Of a stretch of DNA of 64,000 nt, positions 53,955 to 61,522 are shown one piece after another. How positions within the stretch are numbered: the stretch's first letter is position 1; every line of letters starts with the position of its first letter. A program made the position numbers and the translations under genes. Origin of the DNA: Bacteroidota bacterium. Its GTDB lineage: Bacteria > Bacteroidota > Bacteroidia > Chitinophagales > Saprospiraceae. The DNA lies in the NCBI GenBank assembly GCA_029572935.1, contig JAKQHM010000052.1, positions 80,042-144,041 of the forward strand. The letters run 5' to 3'. The notes below the pieces were generated by a model that saw only the letters and a program-made list of their open reading frames with translations, did not search any database and was not told where the DNA came from.

Positions 53955-54590
53955 TTAGGGAGCCAACATTTCCCGGATCCATTGTCCGGACTTATCCAGT
54001 CTGTACCGGACACGATCGTGCAGGCGATCTCGTCTGCCTTGCCAAAATTCAATACACTGGGCTGATACGGCATAGCCTCCCCAGTGATCCGGTCTTTTGA
54101 TCTGCTCCGGGTGAAGTTGAGAAAGTCTCTCGATTTCCGATTCAAGTGCGATTTTATCAGGTATGACTTTACTTTGAGGGGAAACCAGTGAGGAGATGCG
54201 GCTGCCTACGGGCCGGGAATTGAAATAAGCTTCAGAGTCGGAAGCCGGTATCTTTTTCGCCATGCCTTCGATACGCACCTGTCTTTCCAGTTCGCGCCAA
54301 TAGAAGACCAGACTGCAATATTCGTTTTGATCCAGGTCCTTGGCTTTACGGCTTTGGTAATTGGTAAAAAATACAAAGCCTTGCGGGCTCAGTTCTTTAA
54401 ATAAAACATACCGGCATGAAGGCCTGCCATTGGAATCAACAGTTGCGCAGGCCATGGCATTGGGTTCATCCACATGGGCCTGGATGGCTTCTTCAAACCA
54501 GATGGAAAATTGCTCCAGTGGATCCGTCGACAATTGTGCAGGATCCATGCTGTGTTTGATATAATCTTTGCGCAGGTTTTTATAGTCCAT
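53955..54590 (-). CDS. pdxH: Pyridoxine/pyridoxamine 5'-phosphate oxidase
   Basis: A 211-residue FMN enzyme oxidising PNP and PMP to pyridoxal 5'-phosphate. Start at ATG 54590 (MDYKNLRKDYI); the TTG three codons upstream is less likely. Motifs: RMVLLK-like RYVLFKEL, FFTNYQSRKAKDL, FYWRELERQVRIEG and the C-terminal substrate site IEFWQGRRDRLHDR ending MLAP. Normal length. Confidence 0.95.
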   Translation of the reverse strand: MDYKNLRKDYIKHSMDPAQLSTDPLEQFSIWFEEAIQAHVDEPNAMACATVDSNGRPSCRYVLFKELSPQGFVFFTNYQSRKAKDLDQNEYCSLVFYWRELERQVRIEGMAKKIPASDSEAYFNSRPVGSRISSLVSPQSKVIPDKIALESEIERLSQLHPEQIKRPDHWGGYAVSAQCIEFWQGRRDRLHDRVRYRLDKSGQWIREMLAP

Positions 54591-54648
54591 GGGTAGCAAA
54601 TGTAAATCAAAATTGAATCCATGCGATGCCCGCGCGTTGAGAAGAGGT

Positions 54649-54682
54649 AAAAAAAAACCCCGGAAGCAAAGCTACCGGGGTT
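54649..54682 (-). terminator. Terminator of the rpsF operon
   Basis: On the minus strand the stem AACCCCGG/CCGGGGTT with one mismatched pair inside, about 3-9 bases of loop, ends in a run of nine T (54657-54649): a strong intrinsic terminator 23 bases after rplI. Confidence 0.85.
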
Positions 54683-54704
54683 GTATTTGTTTTTATTCAA
54701 ACAA

Positions 54705-55151
54705 TTATTCTGAGACTACTTCAAAACTCACATTTCCGGAAACTTCTTTGTGGAAGTCAATGCGAGCCTGGTAAGTACCCAACTCTTTCACTTCATCCAG
54801 GATGTGAATTTTCTTGCGCTCTACATCCAGATTGATCTGATCTTTCAGGGCAGCAGCGATCTGCACATTGGTGACAGAACCGAAAATTTTGCCGGAAGTA
54901 CCCGTTTTGGCTCCAATGCGGAGGGTTACTCCGTTTAATTGGGCAGCGAGTTCCCTGTAGGTGCTGAGTTTTTTGTTTTCGCGGATTTCCTCCTGCCTTT
55001 TCAGGTTGCCCAGTCTGCGGAGGTTGGTTTCAGAAGCCACGATGGCCATTCCCTGGGGAATGAGGTAGTTTCTTCCATATCCGGGTTTCACTTTGACGAC
55101 TTCGTACTTGTCGCCTACTTTGTCGATATCGTTTAAAAGTATGATTTCCAT
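54705..55151 (-). CDS. rplI: 50S ribosomal protein L9
   Basis: A 148-residue ribosomal protein binding 23S rRNA domain V. MEIILLNDIDKVGDKYEVVKVKPGYGRNYLIPQ is the L9 N-terminus (given here in part), followed by the long charged helix and the C-terminal domain with GKIFGSVT. Last gene of the rpsF-rpsR-rplI operon, as in many bacteria; a strong terminator follows. Confidence 0.96.
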   Translation of the reverse strand: MEIILLNDIDKVGDKYEVVKVKPGYGRNYLIPQGMAIVASETNLRRLGNLKRQEEIRENKKLSTYRELAAQLNGVTLRIGAKTGTSGKIFGSVTNVQIAAALKDQINLDVERKKIHILDEVKELGTYQARIDFHKEVSGNVSFEVVSE

Positions 55152-55179
55152 GATTCAGATTGCTTTAAGATTAGACAAA

Positions 55180-55446
55180 TTATTTCAGAAGGTCTGAAAC
55201 GTAAGGCAATATGGCCAGGTGACGTGCCCTTTTGATCGCAGTGGCGACCCTTTTCTGATATTTGAGGGAGTTGCCGGTCAGTCTGCGGGGCAGGATCTTG
55301 CCTTGTTCATTGATGAACTGAATGAGGAAATCGGGATCCTTATAGTCGATATGCCTTATTCCGAATTTTTTGAATCGGCAGTACTTTTTCTGCTTTTTGC
55401 CGATGTTGGGGTTGCTGAGAAATTTTATTTCGTCTTGCGTTGCCAT
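55180..55446 (-). CDS. rpsR: 30S ribosomal protein S18
   Basis: An 88-residue protein that pairs with S6 on the small-subunit platform. Motifs [50 protein letters not shown] end (here HLAILPYV). Middle gene of the operon, with gaps of 28 bases to rplI and 30 to rpsF. Confidence 0.96.
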   Translation of the reverse strand: MATQDEIKFLSNPNIGKKQKKYCRFKKFGIRHIDYKDPDFLIQFINEQGKILPRRLTGNSLKYQKRVATAIKRARHLAILPYVSDLLK

Positions 55447-55476
55447 TTTTTTCAGGATTAAATTGTAGATAAAGAA

Positions 55477-55944
55477 TTATTCAACCGGTTTTGTCGGAGT
55501 CTCGAGGATCTCTTCGGGAATTTCTGCTTCAATTGCCTGCGCAATGGGCGCTACCTTGGGAGAATAAGGTCTGGACAATTCTGCGACAGGTTTTTCCTTG
55601 CGGACTTTCTTTCCGATCTTCCCGTTTCTTTTGTCGTCATTGTACTTGACGCCAAATTTGTCGAGTGCAATCGTCAGAAACCTCATGATGCGCTCATCGC
55701 GCTTCATGGCCAGTTCCACTTTACCGATCAGAGCACCGGTGGGTGCTGAAAATTCAATACAGTAATAAACTCCTGTACTTCTCTTGTTGAGCGGGTAGGC
55801 CAATTGCCTGAGACCCATCTCGTCTACATGGACGATGCTGGCACCTTCCTTGGTGAGCATCTCCTGGTAGGTTTGGGCTGTCGATTTGACTTCATCGCCC
55901 GACAGCACTGGATCTACGATGAAGGTTACTTCAAAATGTTTCAT
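55477..55944 (-). CDS. rpsF: 30S ribosomal protein S6 with C-terminal extension
   Basis: A 155-residue S6; the core fold (HFEVTFIVDPVLSGDEV, KRSTGVYYCIEFSAP, MKRDERIMRFLTIALDK) ends near residue 115, and about 40 residues of charged and proline-rich tail follow (KIGKKVRKEKPVAELSRP and EIPEEILETPTKPVE), typical of Bacteroidota S6. First gene of the operon, 24 bases downstream of the predicted transcript start. Confidence 0.95.
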   Translation of the reverse strand: MKHFEVTFIVDPVLSGDEVKSTAQTYQEMLTKEGASIVHVDEMGLRQLAYPLNKRSTGVYYCIEFSAPTGALIGKVELAMKRDERIMRFLTIALDKFGVKYNDDKRNGKIGKKVRKEKPVAELSRPYSPKVAPIAQAIEAEIPEEILETPTKPVE

Positions 55945-55974
55945 TTGACTTTACAGATTTTTTTAAAAGGGCTG

Positions 55975-56004
55975 CAAATATACGCTAATGTGCTGATTTG
56001 CAAA
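55975..56004 (-). promoter_or_regulatory. Promoter of rpsF-rpsR-rplI
   Basis: On the minus strand TTTG (56004-56001), 18-base spacer, TATATTTG (55982-55975), one of the closest matches to the Bacteroidota -33/-7 consensus in the window. An A/T tract lies upstream of it. Confidence 0.6.
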
Positions 56005-56067
56005 AAAAAATCGCTTTTTTTTCTCAAAAAATGGCATTCCGGCCGGGCCAGAAACAAGATCCTGAAC

Positions 56068-56376
56068 TCAATACTCCCAGCCTTTTTCTTTGATGGGATC
56101 TACGCGGGTTTGCTTTTTGGAATTCAATCTGGCTTTTTGTCGGGCCCAGATGGCCTCCGCCAACAACTCCGGCCAAAGTTCAGGGGGCTGGGTCGTCAGG
56201 ATGAGATTGAGTGCTTTTTCCGAAACATCAAGTCTGTATAAATGACTGAATAACAGATCTGTATCACTTTCCAATAACTGGGTCACCCGCTTGCGGATCA
56301 GGTCGAGATAAGCCTCCTCTGCATCCGGCCTGTTGGCTAAATCAGTGGGGATAGGTGGTAATTCCAAAGGGTCCAT
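56068..56376 (-). CDS. Small conserved-looking protein
   Basis: A 102-residue acidic, helical, cytosolic protein (LDLIRKRVTQLLESDTDLLF, then AEAIWARQKARLNSKKQT), starting at ATG 56376. I do not recognise the family. It lies 48 bases beyond the rlmI gene end in the same direction, so it could be cotranscribed with rlmI. Codon use fits the neighbours, which supports a real gene. Confidence 0.65.
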   Translation of the reverse strand: MDPLELPPIPTDLANRPDAEEAYLDLIRKRVTQLLESDTDLLFSHLYRLDVSEKALNLILTTQPPELWPELLAEAIWARQKARLNSKKQTRVDPIKEKGWEY

Positions 56377-56424
56377 AAAAAGTTAACTGCAACAGGCGGG
56401 GTGAAAGTTCCAGATTCCCGCTCC

Positions 56425-57624
56425 TTAGTCTTCTATCTGAAGCAAAAGTCCTTTGAGGTAATGGCCTTCAGGATGGTAGAGGTTTACAGGATGATCGGGC
56501 GCCTGACTTAGCCGGCGAATCAGCCTGACCGTGCGTCCGGCCTCGATGGCTGCAGCTACCACGGTACCATAAAAGAGTTCTTCTGTAACAACCTGGGAAC
56601 ATGAAAAAGTAAAAAGAAGTCCCCCGCGGTCTATGGTCTTAAAAGCTTCATAATTGAGTCTTTTATAAGCCTGGATGGCGTTGTGGCGCTTGTGGAGTGA
56701 CTTGGCGAATGCCGGAGGATCCAGAACAATCAGATCATAGGCTCCCTTCGGACAGCTCTTCAACCATACCGGGACATCTGCTTCTATGGATTTGTGCGCA
56801 CATTCTTTCATATCATTCAGTTCCAGGATCTGATCCAAAGTAGACAGTGCTCTGGAAGATACATCTACTGATTCCACCATGCTGGCTCCACCCTTCAAGG
56901 CGGCCATGGAGAATCCTCCGGTATAGCTGAAGGCATTGAGCACCCTTCTGCCTTTGCTGAATTCCTGCACCAGTTTTCTGTTGTCTCTCTGGTCCAGGAA
57001 AAAACCTGTCTTCTGGCCCTGTAAGGGATCTACCAGGTAGCGGATGCCATGTTCCGTCATGCTAAATTCGGTTTGATCCCCCAAAATGAAGCGGTTGGAA
57101 ATACCTGAAGCATACTCCTTGGGAAGGGATTCCCGGCTTTTGTCATAGATCAGCTGGATGTTCTTTGGGTCGCAATCCCTGAGCGCACGGGCGATCAGCT
57201 CCACCTGGCGGTGCATGCCGATGGTGTGACATTGAATCACCACCGAGCTGCCAAAACGGTCCACGACCAATCCGGGCAATCCATCGCCTTCTCCATGGAT
57301 CCATCTCCAGGCATCAGAGGGAAGGGCGCCTGAATCCAAAAGCATCTGCCTGTAGCGAAATGCGGCGGCGATTTTCTGAAACCAGAATCCATCCGAGTAG
57401 GGGCTGTCCCCAAAATGCAGGAGTTTGACAGCAATACTGCCCTCGTGATAATGGCCAAAACCCAGGGTGCGTCCATCCTGACTGCATACGGAGACGAGGT
57501 CTCCATCCCGCAGACCTTCGTCTTTTCTGGCTATCGCACCCGAAAAGATCCAGGGATGTTTTCTGAAGATGGATTGTTCGCGATTTCTGTTCAGGAAAAC
57601 CTGAGGTAATGGATTCTGATTCAT
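56425..57624 (-). CDS. rlmI: Class I rRNA methyltransferase RlmI-type
   Basis: A 399-residue 23S rRNA (cytosine-5)-methyltransferase-like protein from ATG 57624. N-terminal PUA domain (residues about 1-75, HPWIFSGAIARKDEGLRDGDLV), linker EHGIRYLVDPLQGQKTGFFLDQRDNR, then the SAM-binding VLNAFSYTGGFSMAALKGGAS and catalytic-loop DLIVLDPPAFAKS. E. coli RlmI modifies C1962; the target here is inferred. Confidence 0.9.
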   Translation of the reverse strand: MNQNPLPQVFLNRNREQSIFRKHPWIFSGAIARKDEGLRDGDLVSVCSQDGRTLGFGHYHEGSIAVKLLHFGDSPYSDGFWFQKIAAAFRYRQMLLDSGALPSDAWRWIHGEGDGLPGLVVDRFGSSVVIQCHTIGMHRQVELIARALRDCDPKNIQLIYDKSRESLPKEYASGISNRFILGDQTEFSMTEHGIRYLVDPLQGQKTGFFLDQRDNRKLVQEFSKGRRVLNAFSYTGGFSMAALKGGASMVESVDVSSRALSTLDQILELNDMKECAHKSIEADVPVWLKSCPKGAYDLIVLDPPAFAKSLHKRHNAIQAYKRLNYEAFKTIDRGGLLFTFSCSQVVTEELFYGTVVAAAIEAGRTVRLIRRLSQAPDHPVNLYHPEGHYLKGLLLQIED

Positions 57625-57726
57625 GGATTCAGCCTCAAAGTTAACAGGAATCCACGGGCCGGGAGACAATTTTGATCGGCCCAAGAGCCGCACTTTGATC
57701 CGGCGGCAGATTAATTATTAAAATTA

Positions 57727-57758
57727 TTTGCGTATCAGACTGATTTGGATTTACTTTG
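57727..57758 (+). promoter_or_regulatory. Promoter of the small membrane-protein gene
   Basis: TTTG (57727-57730), a 20-base spacer and TTACTTTG (57751-57758) resemble the Bacteroidota -33/-7 pair with one mismatch in the -7 (TT for TA). The predicted start is near 57765, eleven bases before the ATG. Confidence 0.45.
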
Positions 57759-57775
57759 CGGCATAAATCCTATCC

Positions 57776-57901
57776 ATGGAAATACACGAATTCAATAAGG
57801 GCAGCAAAGGAAGGTGCTTTGTATTCTTCCTGCTTTTTGTTTTTTTGTTCCTGGCCCTGCTGGTCTATGTATACAGACAAAACTTCAGACTGGATTTCTG
57901 A
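57776..57901 (+). CDS. 41-residue single-helix membrane protein
   Basis: ATG at 57776 opens a 41-residue frame: a polar N-terminus (MEIHEFNKGSKGRC), one hydrophobic helix (FVFFLLFVFLFLALLVYVY) and a short basic end (RQNFRLDF). It sits alone between divergent rlmI and a convergent small gene, with its own promoter-like sequence. I do not recognise it. Small inner-membrane proteins of this sort often bind a larger complex. Confidence 0.5.
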   Translation: MEIHEFNKGSKGRCFVFFLLFVFLFLALLVYVYRQNFRLDF

Positions 57902-57919
57902 TTAACTAGGATCTGATCT

Positions 57920-58129
57920 TTAATCTTCTTCGTTCTCGAAAAGCAGAATAGAAGCAATTTCGTATTGCCCTTCCTTGACATATAGGTCCATTCCGCTGAT
58001 GGTCATCTGTACTTGTTCCTTAGCCTTTGACATCAACATAGCCTCGATGCCATTTTTAATCAATTGGAGGCGTTTCACCTCAGCTTTGTAGCTGTCTCGG
58101 ATCGTCATAATTTTCTTCCAACCTTGCAT
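57920..58129 (-). CDS. Small helical protein
   Basis: A 69-residue cytosolic protein: KKIMTIRDSYKAEVKRLQLI, KNGIEAMLMSKAKEQVQMTI, then a hydrophobic beta-like end (GQYEIASILLFENEED). A start at the second Met (58108) would drop seven residues. Function not recognised. It converges on the 41-residue gene with 18 bases between stops and has its own -7-like element. Confidence 0.6.
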   Translation of the reverse strand: MQGWKKIMTIRDSYKAEVKRLQLIKNGIEAMLMSKAKEQVQMTISGMDLYVKEGQYEIASILLFENEED

Positions 58130-58531
58130 AGCAATGAGTTTTATATAAGAACAAAGTTATATATATATTTAGATTAATATGTAATTTGTGAAAAAAAATT
58201 TTGCATTCAAATGCAATAATTTAATATTATAAAAAAATGTATTTGTAAATACCTGAAATAAAATAAATTATAAAATTGATTTTCAATCGGGTGGAGAGGA
58301 TTTTTTTTTGAAAATAAGTGGTCAAATCCAATTCTCAACCAGCGAGTTGTGTAAAAAATGACCCAGGATGCTGGATTTTAGCTTGGAGAAAAACGGTTAA
58401 CCGTGTCCGTTGAGAAATACCGGAATCTCAGCTGGAGGAGGGTTGAAAGGCTTTTTGATAAGAAACCAATAAATAGTTTCCCCGATTCAAAGGATCAGGT
58501 TTCGGTTGAAAAAATGAACTCCAGTTGAGTA
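58130..58531. other. 402-base AT-rich gap
   Basis: No gene or RNA recognised. A -7-like TAACTTTG on the minus strand (58159-58152) probably belongs to the 69-residue gene. TTGCATT-CA-AATGCAA (58201-58216) is a perfect 7-base inverted repeat; read on the minus strand it is followed by a T-run, so it could be a weak terminator for the OmpA gene about 310 bases upstream, or an operator. Confidence 0.4.
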
Positions 58532-59731
58532 TTAACGCTTTTTCATGACCCGGATGGCGACCCTGCGGTTGAGTTCGCGACCTTCTTCGGTCGCATTGTC
58601 TCCTACCGGATGCTGATCGCCGTAGCCCTCAGCCAGGACACGCATAGAATCGATTCCGGAACGGATGAGTTCAGCCCTTACGGTATCGGCCCGTGCCTGA
58701 GAGAGCGCCAGGTTAGCCTTAGGATCTCCAACATTGTCGGTATAACCTCCGATCTTGAATTGTGCCAGGTGATAAGCCTTCAGGATGGTCTTGAAAGTAT
58801 TCAGTTGGTCCATGGAAGCCGGATTCAGATTGGCAGAACCTGTTTCGAAAAGGATCCGGTCCAGTTCAAACCAGGTGACTTCTGCTCCGGACTTGCTGGT
58901 ATCATCCATATAATCCAGAAACCTGAGTTCTACGCCTTTATCCGGAACCTGAATTTCGGCGCCTCCAGGCACCAGATATTTTATTTTAAGACCCAAACGC
59001 GCCCATTTGAGGCGGGTAAGGGAATCCAGGCTGGCGTAGGGATCTACTTCGGTTTCTTCTTCTTTTTCAACGGTGGGCAGCGGTTTGTTTTGGCAGGAGC
59101 GAATGGTGGTAAACAGATATCCGCCCACAAAGAGCAATCCGATCAGCCAGAGCCACCAGAGGGGGGTGGCCTGACTTTCAGCCGGCACAGGCTCTTTATC
59201 GTTCCACCCTCCAAAATCCATGACCTCATTGATACCGGCCGGTACATTAGCAAAGATTCTGGCTTTATCACTACCCAGCCAGGTGGCAAACTGGTCGGAT
59301 CCAAACTCGTGTTCTGAGGAAAAATTCCTGATGATGGTAGCTACCACCGGGATCATCGCATTGGTGACAAAAACAGCGTTGCCTTCGTGTTTCAGGCCGG
59401 CAAAATCCGATAGAGCCTTCAGATACCCCTGCAACTTTTTTCCGAAGATCAATGATTTCATCTGTCCTGCGGGTGAGGACGGGATCGGGTCAGAAAGGTC
59501 TGCCGTGCTACCGGGTCCATTCCCGATGGAAAACCCTCCCTCCCGTAAAAGATCCCAAAGGCGATTGATGAGGTCCTTGTCGTCGTTGTTGCGGATCATG
59601 CCCGAAAGGATCACCGGAATGGTCCCCTGGACGGCCTTTTCAATGGCGGAAGGGTCTTCGTCAAGTAAGTTGGCAAGTTGGCCTCCGAGTCCTTCCGGGA
59701 GATGCTGGTTGATGAGTTCTATCGGTTTCAT
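58532..59731 (-). CDS. DUF937-OmpA fusion membrane protein
   Basis: A 399-residue protein in three parts: a DUF937-like helical N-terminus (residues 1-160; LANLLDEDPSAIEKAVQGTIPVILSGMI), a single membrane helix (LWWLWLIGLLFVGGYLF, about 200-216), and a C-terminal OmpA domain (about 285-399; FETGSANLNPASMDQLNTF, GGYTDNVGDPKANLALSQARADTV and EGYGDQHPVGDN), which binds diaminopimelate in peptidoglycan. Topology suggests an inner-membrane anchor with the OmpA part in the periplasm and DUF937 in the cytosol. A -7-like TACCTTTG (59799-59792) precedes it. Confidence 0.88.
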   Translation of the reverse strand: MKPIELINQHLPEGLGGQLANLLDEDPSAIEKAVQGTIPVILSGMIRNNDDKDLINRLWDLLREGGFSIGNGPGSTADLSDPIPSSPAGQMKSLIFGKKLQGYLKALSDFAGLKHEGNAVFVTNAMIPVVATIIRNFSSEHEFGSDQFATWLGSDKARIFANVPAGINEVMDFGGWNDKEPVPAESQATPLWWLWLIGLLFVGGYLFTTIRSCQNKPLPTVEKEEETEVDPYASLDSLTRLKWARLGLKIKYLVPGGAEIQVPDKGVELRFLDYMDDTSKSGAEVTWFELDRILFETGSANLNPASMDQLNTFKTILKAYHLAQFKIGGYTDNVGDPKANLALSQARADTVRAELIRSGIDSMRVLAEGYGDQHPVGDNATEEGRELNRRVAIRVMKKR

Positions 59732-59840
59732 TAATTCTGATATTCGTTATGAGGGGCAAAGCACTTTATTAAGTGTTATCTTTACCCTGTGCAAAGGTAG
59801 TTTGATTGACGGGAATTGGAAACGATATCATTGCGATAAT

Positions 59841-60362
59841 ATGGAAAAGCTGCAATATCCGATTGGCAGGTGGGAAGCACCGGCCGAAATAACAGAAACT
59901 CAGGTACGCCGATGGGTTCACGACATAGAAAATCTGCCGGCCGGCCTGGAAGAAATCCTGAATAACATAAGGCCCGAACAATGGGCTCTGCGCTACCGCG
60001 AGGGGTCCTGGAATGTCATGCAGCTTGTGCACCATCTGGCCGACAGCCACATCAACGCGTACGAAAGGACAAAAAAGGCAGCTTCCGGTCCTACGCCCAT
60101 CATCGTCCCTTACGATGAAAACCAATGGGCAGCGATGCCGGACGTATGCATGGAGACTTTGGGTGACTCGAGGTCGCTTCTGAAAGCACTTCATGCCCGC
60201 TGGGTTTTGTTCCTGAATGGTCTGAGCTTCCGGGATTTTATAGGAAAGGGGTATTACCACCATGGACTGGGACGCGTGGTTTCACTCGCAGAAGCGGTGG
60301 GCTTATACAGCTGGCACGGAAGGCATCACCTGATGCATATCAAGATTGCCCTGGAAAGTTAA
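59841..60362 (+). CDS. DinB/YfiT-family metal-binding protein
   Basis: A 173-residue four-helix DinB-fold protein from ATG 59841 (MEKLQYPIGRW), the typical YfiT start. The three metal histidines are in VMQLVHHLADSH and YSWHGRHHLMH. YfiT-like proteins were annotated as metal-dependent hydrolases and related to bacillithiol or other thiol transferases; the Bacteroidota substrate is not known. The longer frame to the left is a shadow of the OmpA gene. Ends ten bases before the convergent sdhB stop. Confidence 0.87.
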   Translation: MEKLQYPIGRWEAPAEITETQVRRWVHDIENLPAGLEEILNNIRPEQWALRYREGSWNVMQLVHHLADSHINAYERTKKAASGPTPIIVPYDENQWAAMPDVCMETLGDSRSLLKALHARWVLFLNGLSFRDFIGKGYYHHGLGRVVSLAEAVGLYSWHGRHHLMHIKIALES

Positions 60363-60372
60363 AAAGAAAGAT

Positions 60373-61119
60373 TTAAGCTTCTGAACTCAAAATGGAAGCC
60401 GCGTAATGTCTGTTCAGACGGGCTATGTTATCCAGTGAAATGCCTTTGGGACATTCTGCTTCACAGGCACCCACGTTGGAACAACGACCAAAACCCTCCA
60501 GATCCATCTGGGCGACCATGTTGGCTACCCTTTTGGTCTGCTCCACTTCGCCCTGGGGCAATAAACCCAGATGGGAGGCCTTGGCGGCGGTGAAGAGCAT
60601 AGCCGATCCATTGGGACAGGCTGCTACACAGGCACCACAACCAATGCAGGCTGCAGCATCAAAAGCCTTGCCGGCCCTGTCCTTCTCAATGGGAATGGCA
60701 TTTCCATCGATGGCCTGTCCTGTATTCACGGAAATATATCCTCCAGCCTGAATGATCCGGTCAAATGAGGAGCGGTCCACCACCAGGTCCTTGATGACGG
60801 GAAAAGAGCGGGCACGAAATGGCTCTACGACCACCGTATCTCCGTCCTGAAAGAACCTCATGTGCAACTGGCAGGTTGTGGTTCCCGAGTTCGGGCCATG
60901 CGCCCGGCCATTGATGACCATGCTGCAGGCTCCGCAAATGCCTTCCCGGCAATCGTGGTCAAAAGCAACGGGTTCTTTTTTCTGATCGATCAGATCCTGA
61001 TTCAGGACGTCCATCATTTCCAGAAAGGACATATGTTCATTGGCATTCACCTGATACGTTTCAAAACCACCTTTGGATTCAGGGGACTTTTGCCTCCAGA
61101 CTTTGAGATTGATTTTCAT
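60373..61119 (-). CDS. sdhB: Succinate dehydrogenase/fumarate reductase iron-sulfur subunit
   Basis: A 248-residue SdhB with the [2Fe-2S] loop [11 protein letters not shown]...CQLH in the N-terminal ferredoxin-like domain and two C-terminal cysteine clusters ([12 protein letters not shown] and [14 protein letters not shown]) for the [4Fe-4S] and [3Fe-4S] centres. It passes electrons between the flavoprotein and the membrane subunit. I start it at ATG 61119 ([10 protein letters not shown]), the usual SdhB opening; ATG 61125 is equally possible. sdhA and sdhC would lie immediately to the right on this strand, but they are absent. Confidence 0.93.
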   Translation of the reverse strand: MKINLKVWRQKSPESKGGFETYQVNANEHMSFLEMMDVLNQDLIDQKKEPVAFDHDCREGICGACSMVINGRAHGPNSGTTTCQLHMRFFQDGDTVVVEPFRARSFPVIKDLVVDRSSFDRIIQAGGYISVNTGQAIDGNAIPIEKDRAGKAFDAAACIGCGACVAACPNGSAMLFTAAKASHLGLLPQGEVEQTKRVANMVAQMDLEGFGRCSNVGACEAECPKGISLDNIARLNRHYAASILSSEA

Positions 61120-61522
61120 TTCCATTTGCACCGAATTGAGGGTTAAAGGTATGCAGAAAAGACAGAAGATGATGAGACTAACTACACAACCTTGTTTTCT
61201 GATCTGGTCCAGGTTTTTCGTTTTAGGGCCCAACACCCCTTCTCTTGATTCAATTCTAACAAAAAATGGAAAGGCTTTGTTGATGAAAAAACGACGGTGC
61301 TAGCCGGTAAAATTCGTAAATTTATTTTATTTATAACTTATTATCAAGTAGTTATACTTTTTCAGATCTTTGTTTATCCATACCATCGTCAGGCAGTACG
61401 TTATTTTTATTGAAAAAAAACTTCGGGGTTTGTAACGCGGCCAGCCAATCCGGACTATATAAAGCTGAAACCATCGAATCCGGAAGAGATTATTATTTGA
61501 TCATGAAAAAAAATGTAAAATC
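61120..61522. other. 403-base gap before the lipoprotein gene
   Basis: No gene. It covers the sdhB leader/promoter and the lipoprotein gene's upstream region. A reading of a short frame at 61503 (MKKNVKSCCTQ then stop) is probably meaningless. TTTTTATTGAAA at 61404-61415 also occurs upstream of secA at 25053-25064. Confidence 0.35.

Noticed and set aside
58201..58216. Strong terminator after the OmpA gene
   Set aside because: The palindrome TTGCATT-CA-AATGCAA is AT-rich with a loop too tight for a good hairpin and is 310 bases from the stop; kept only as a note.
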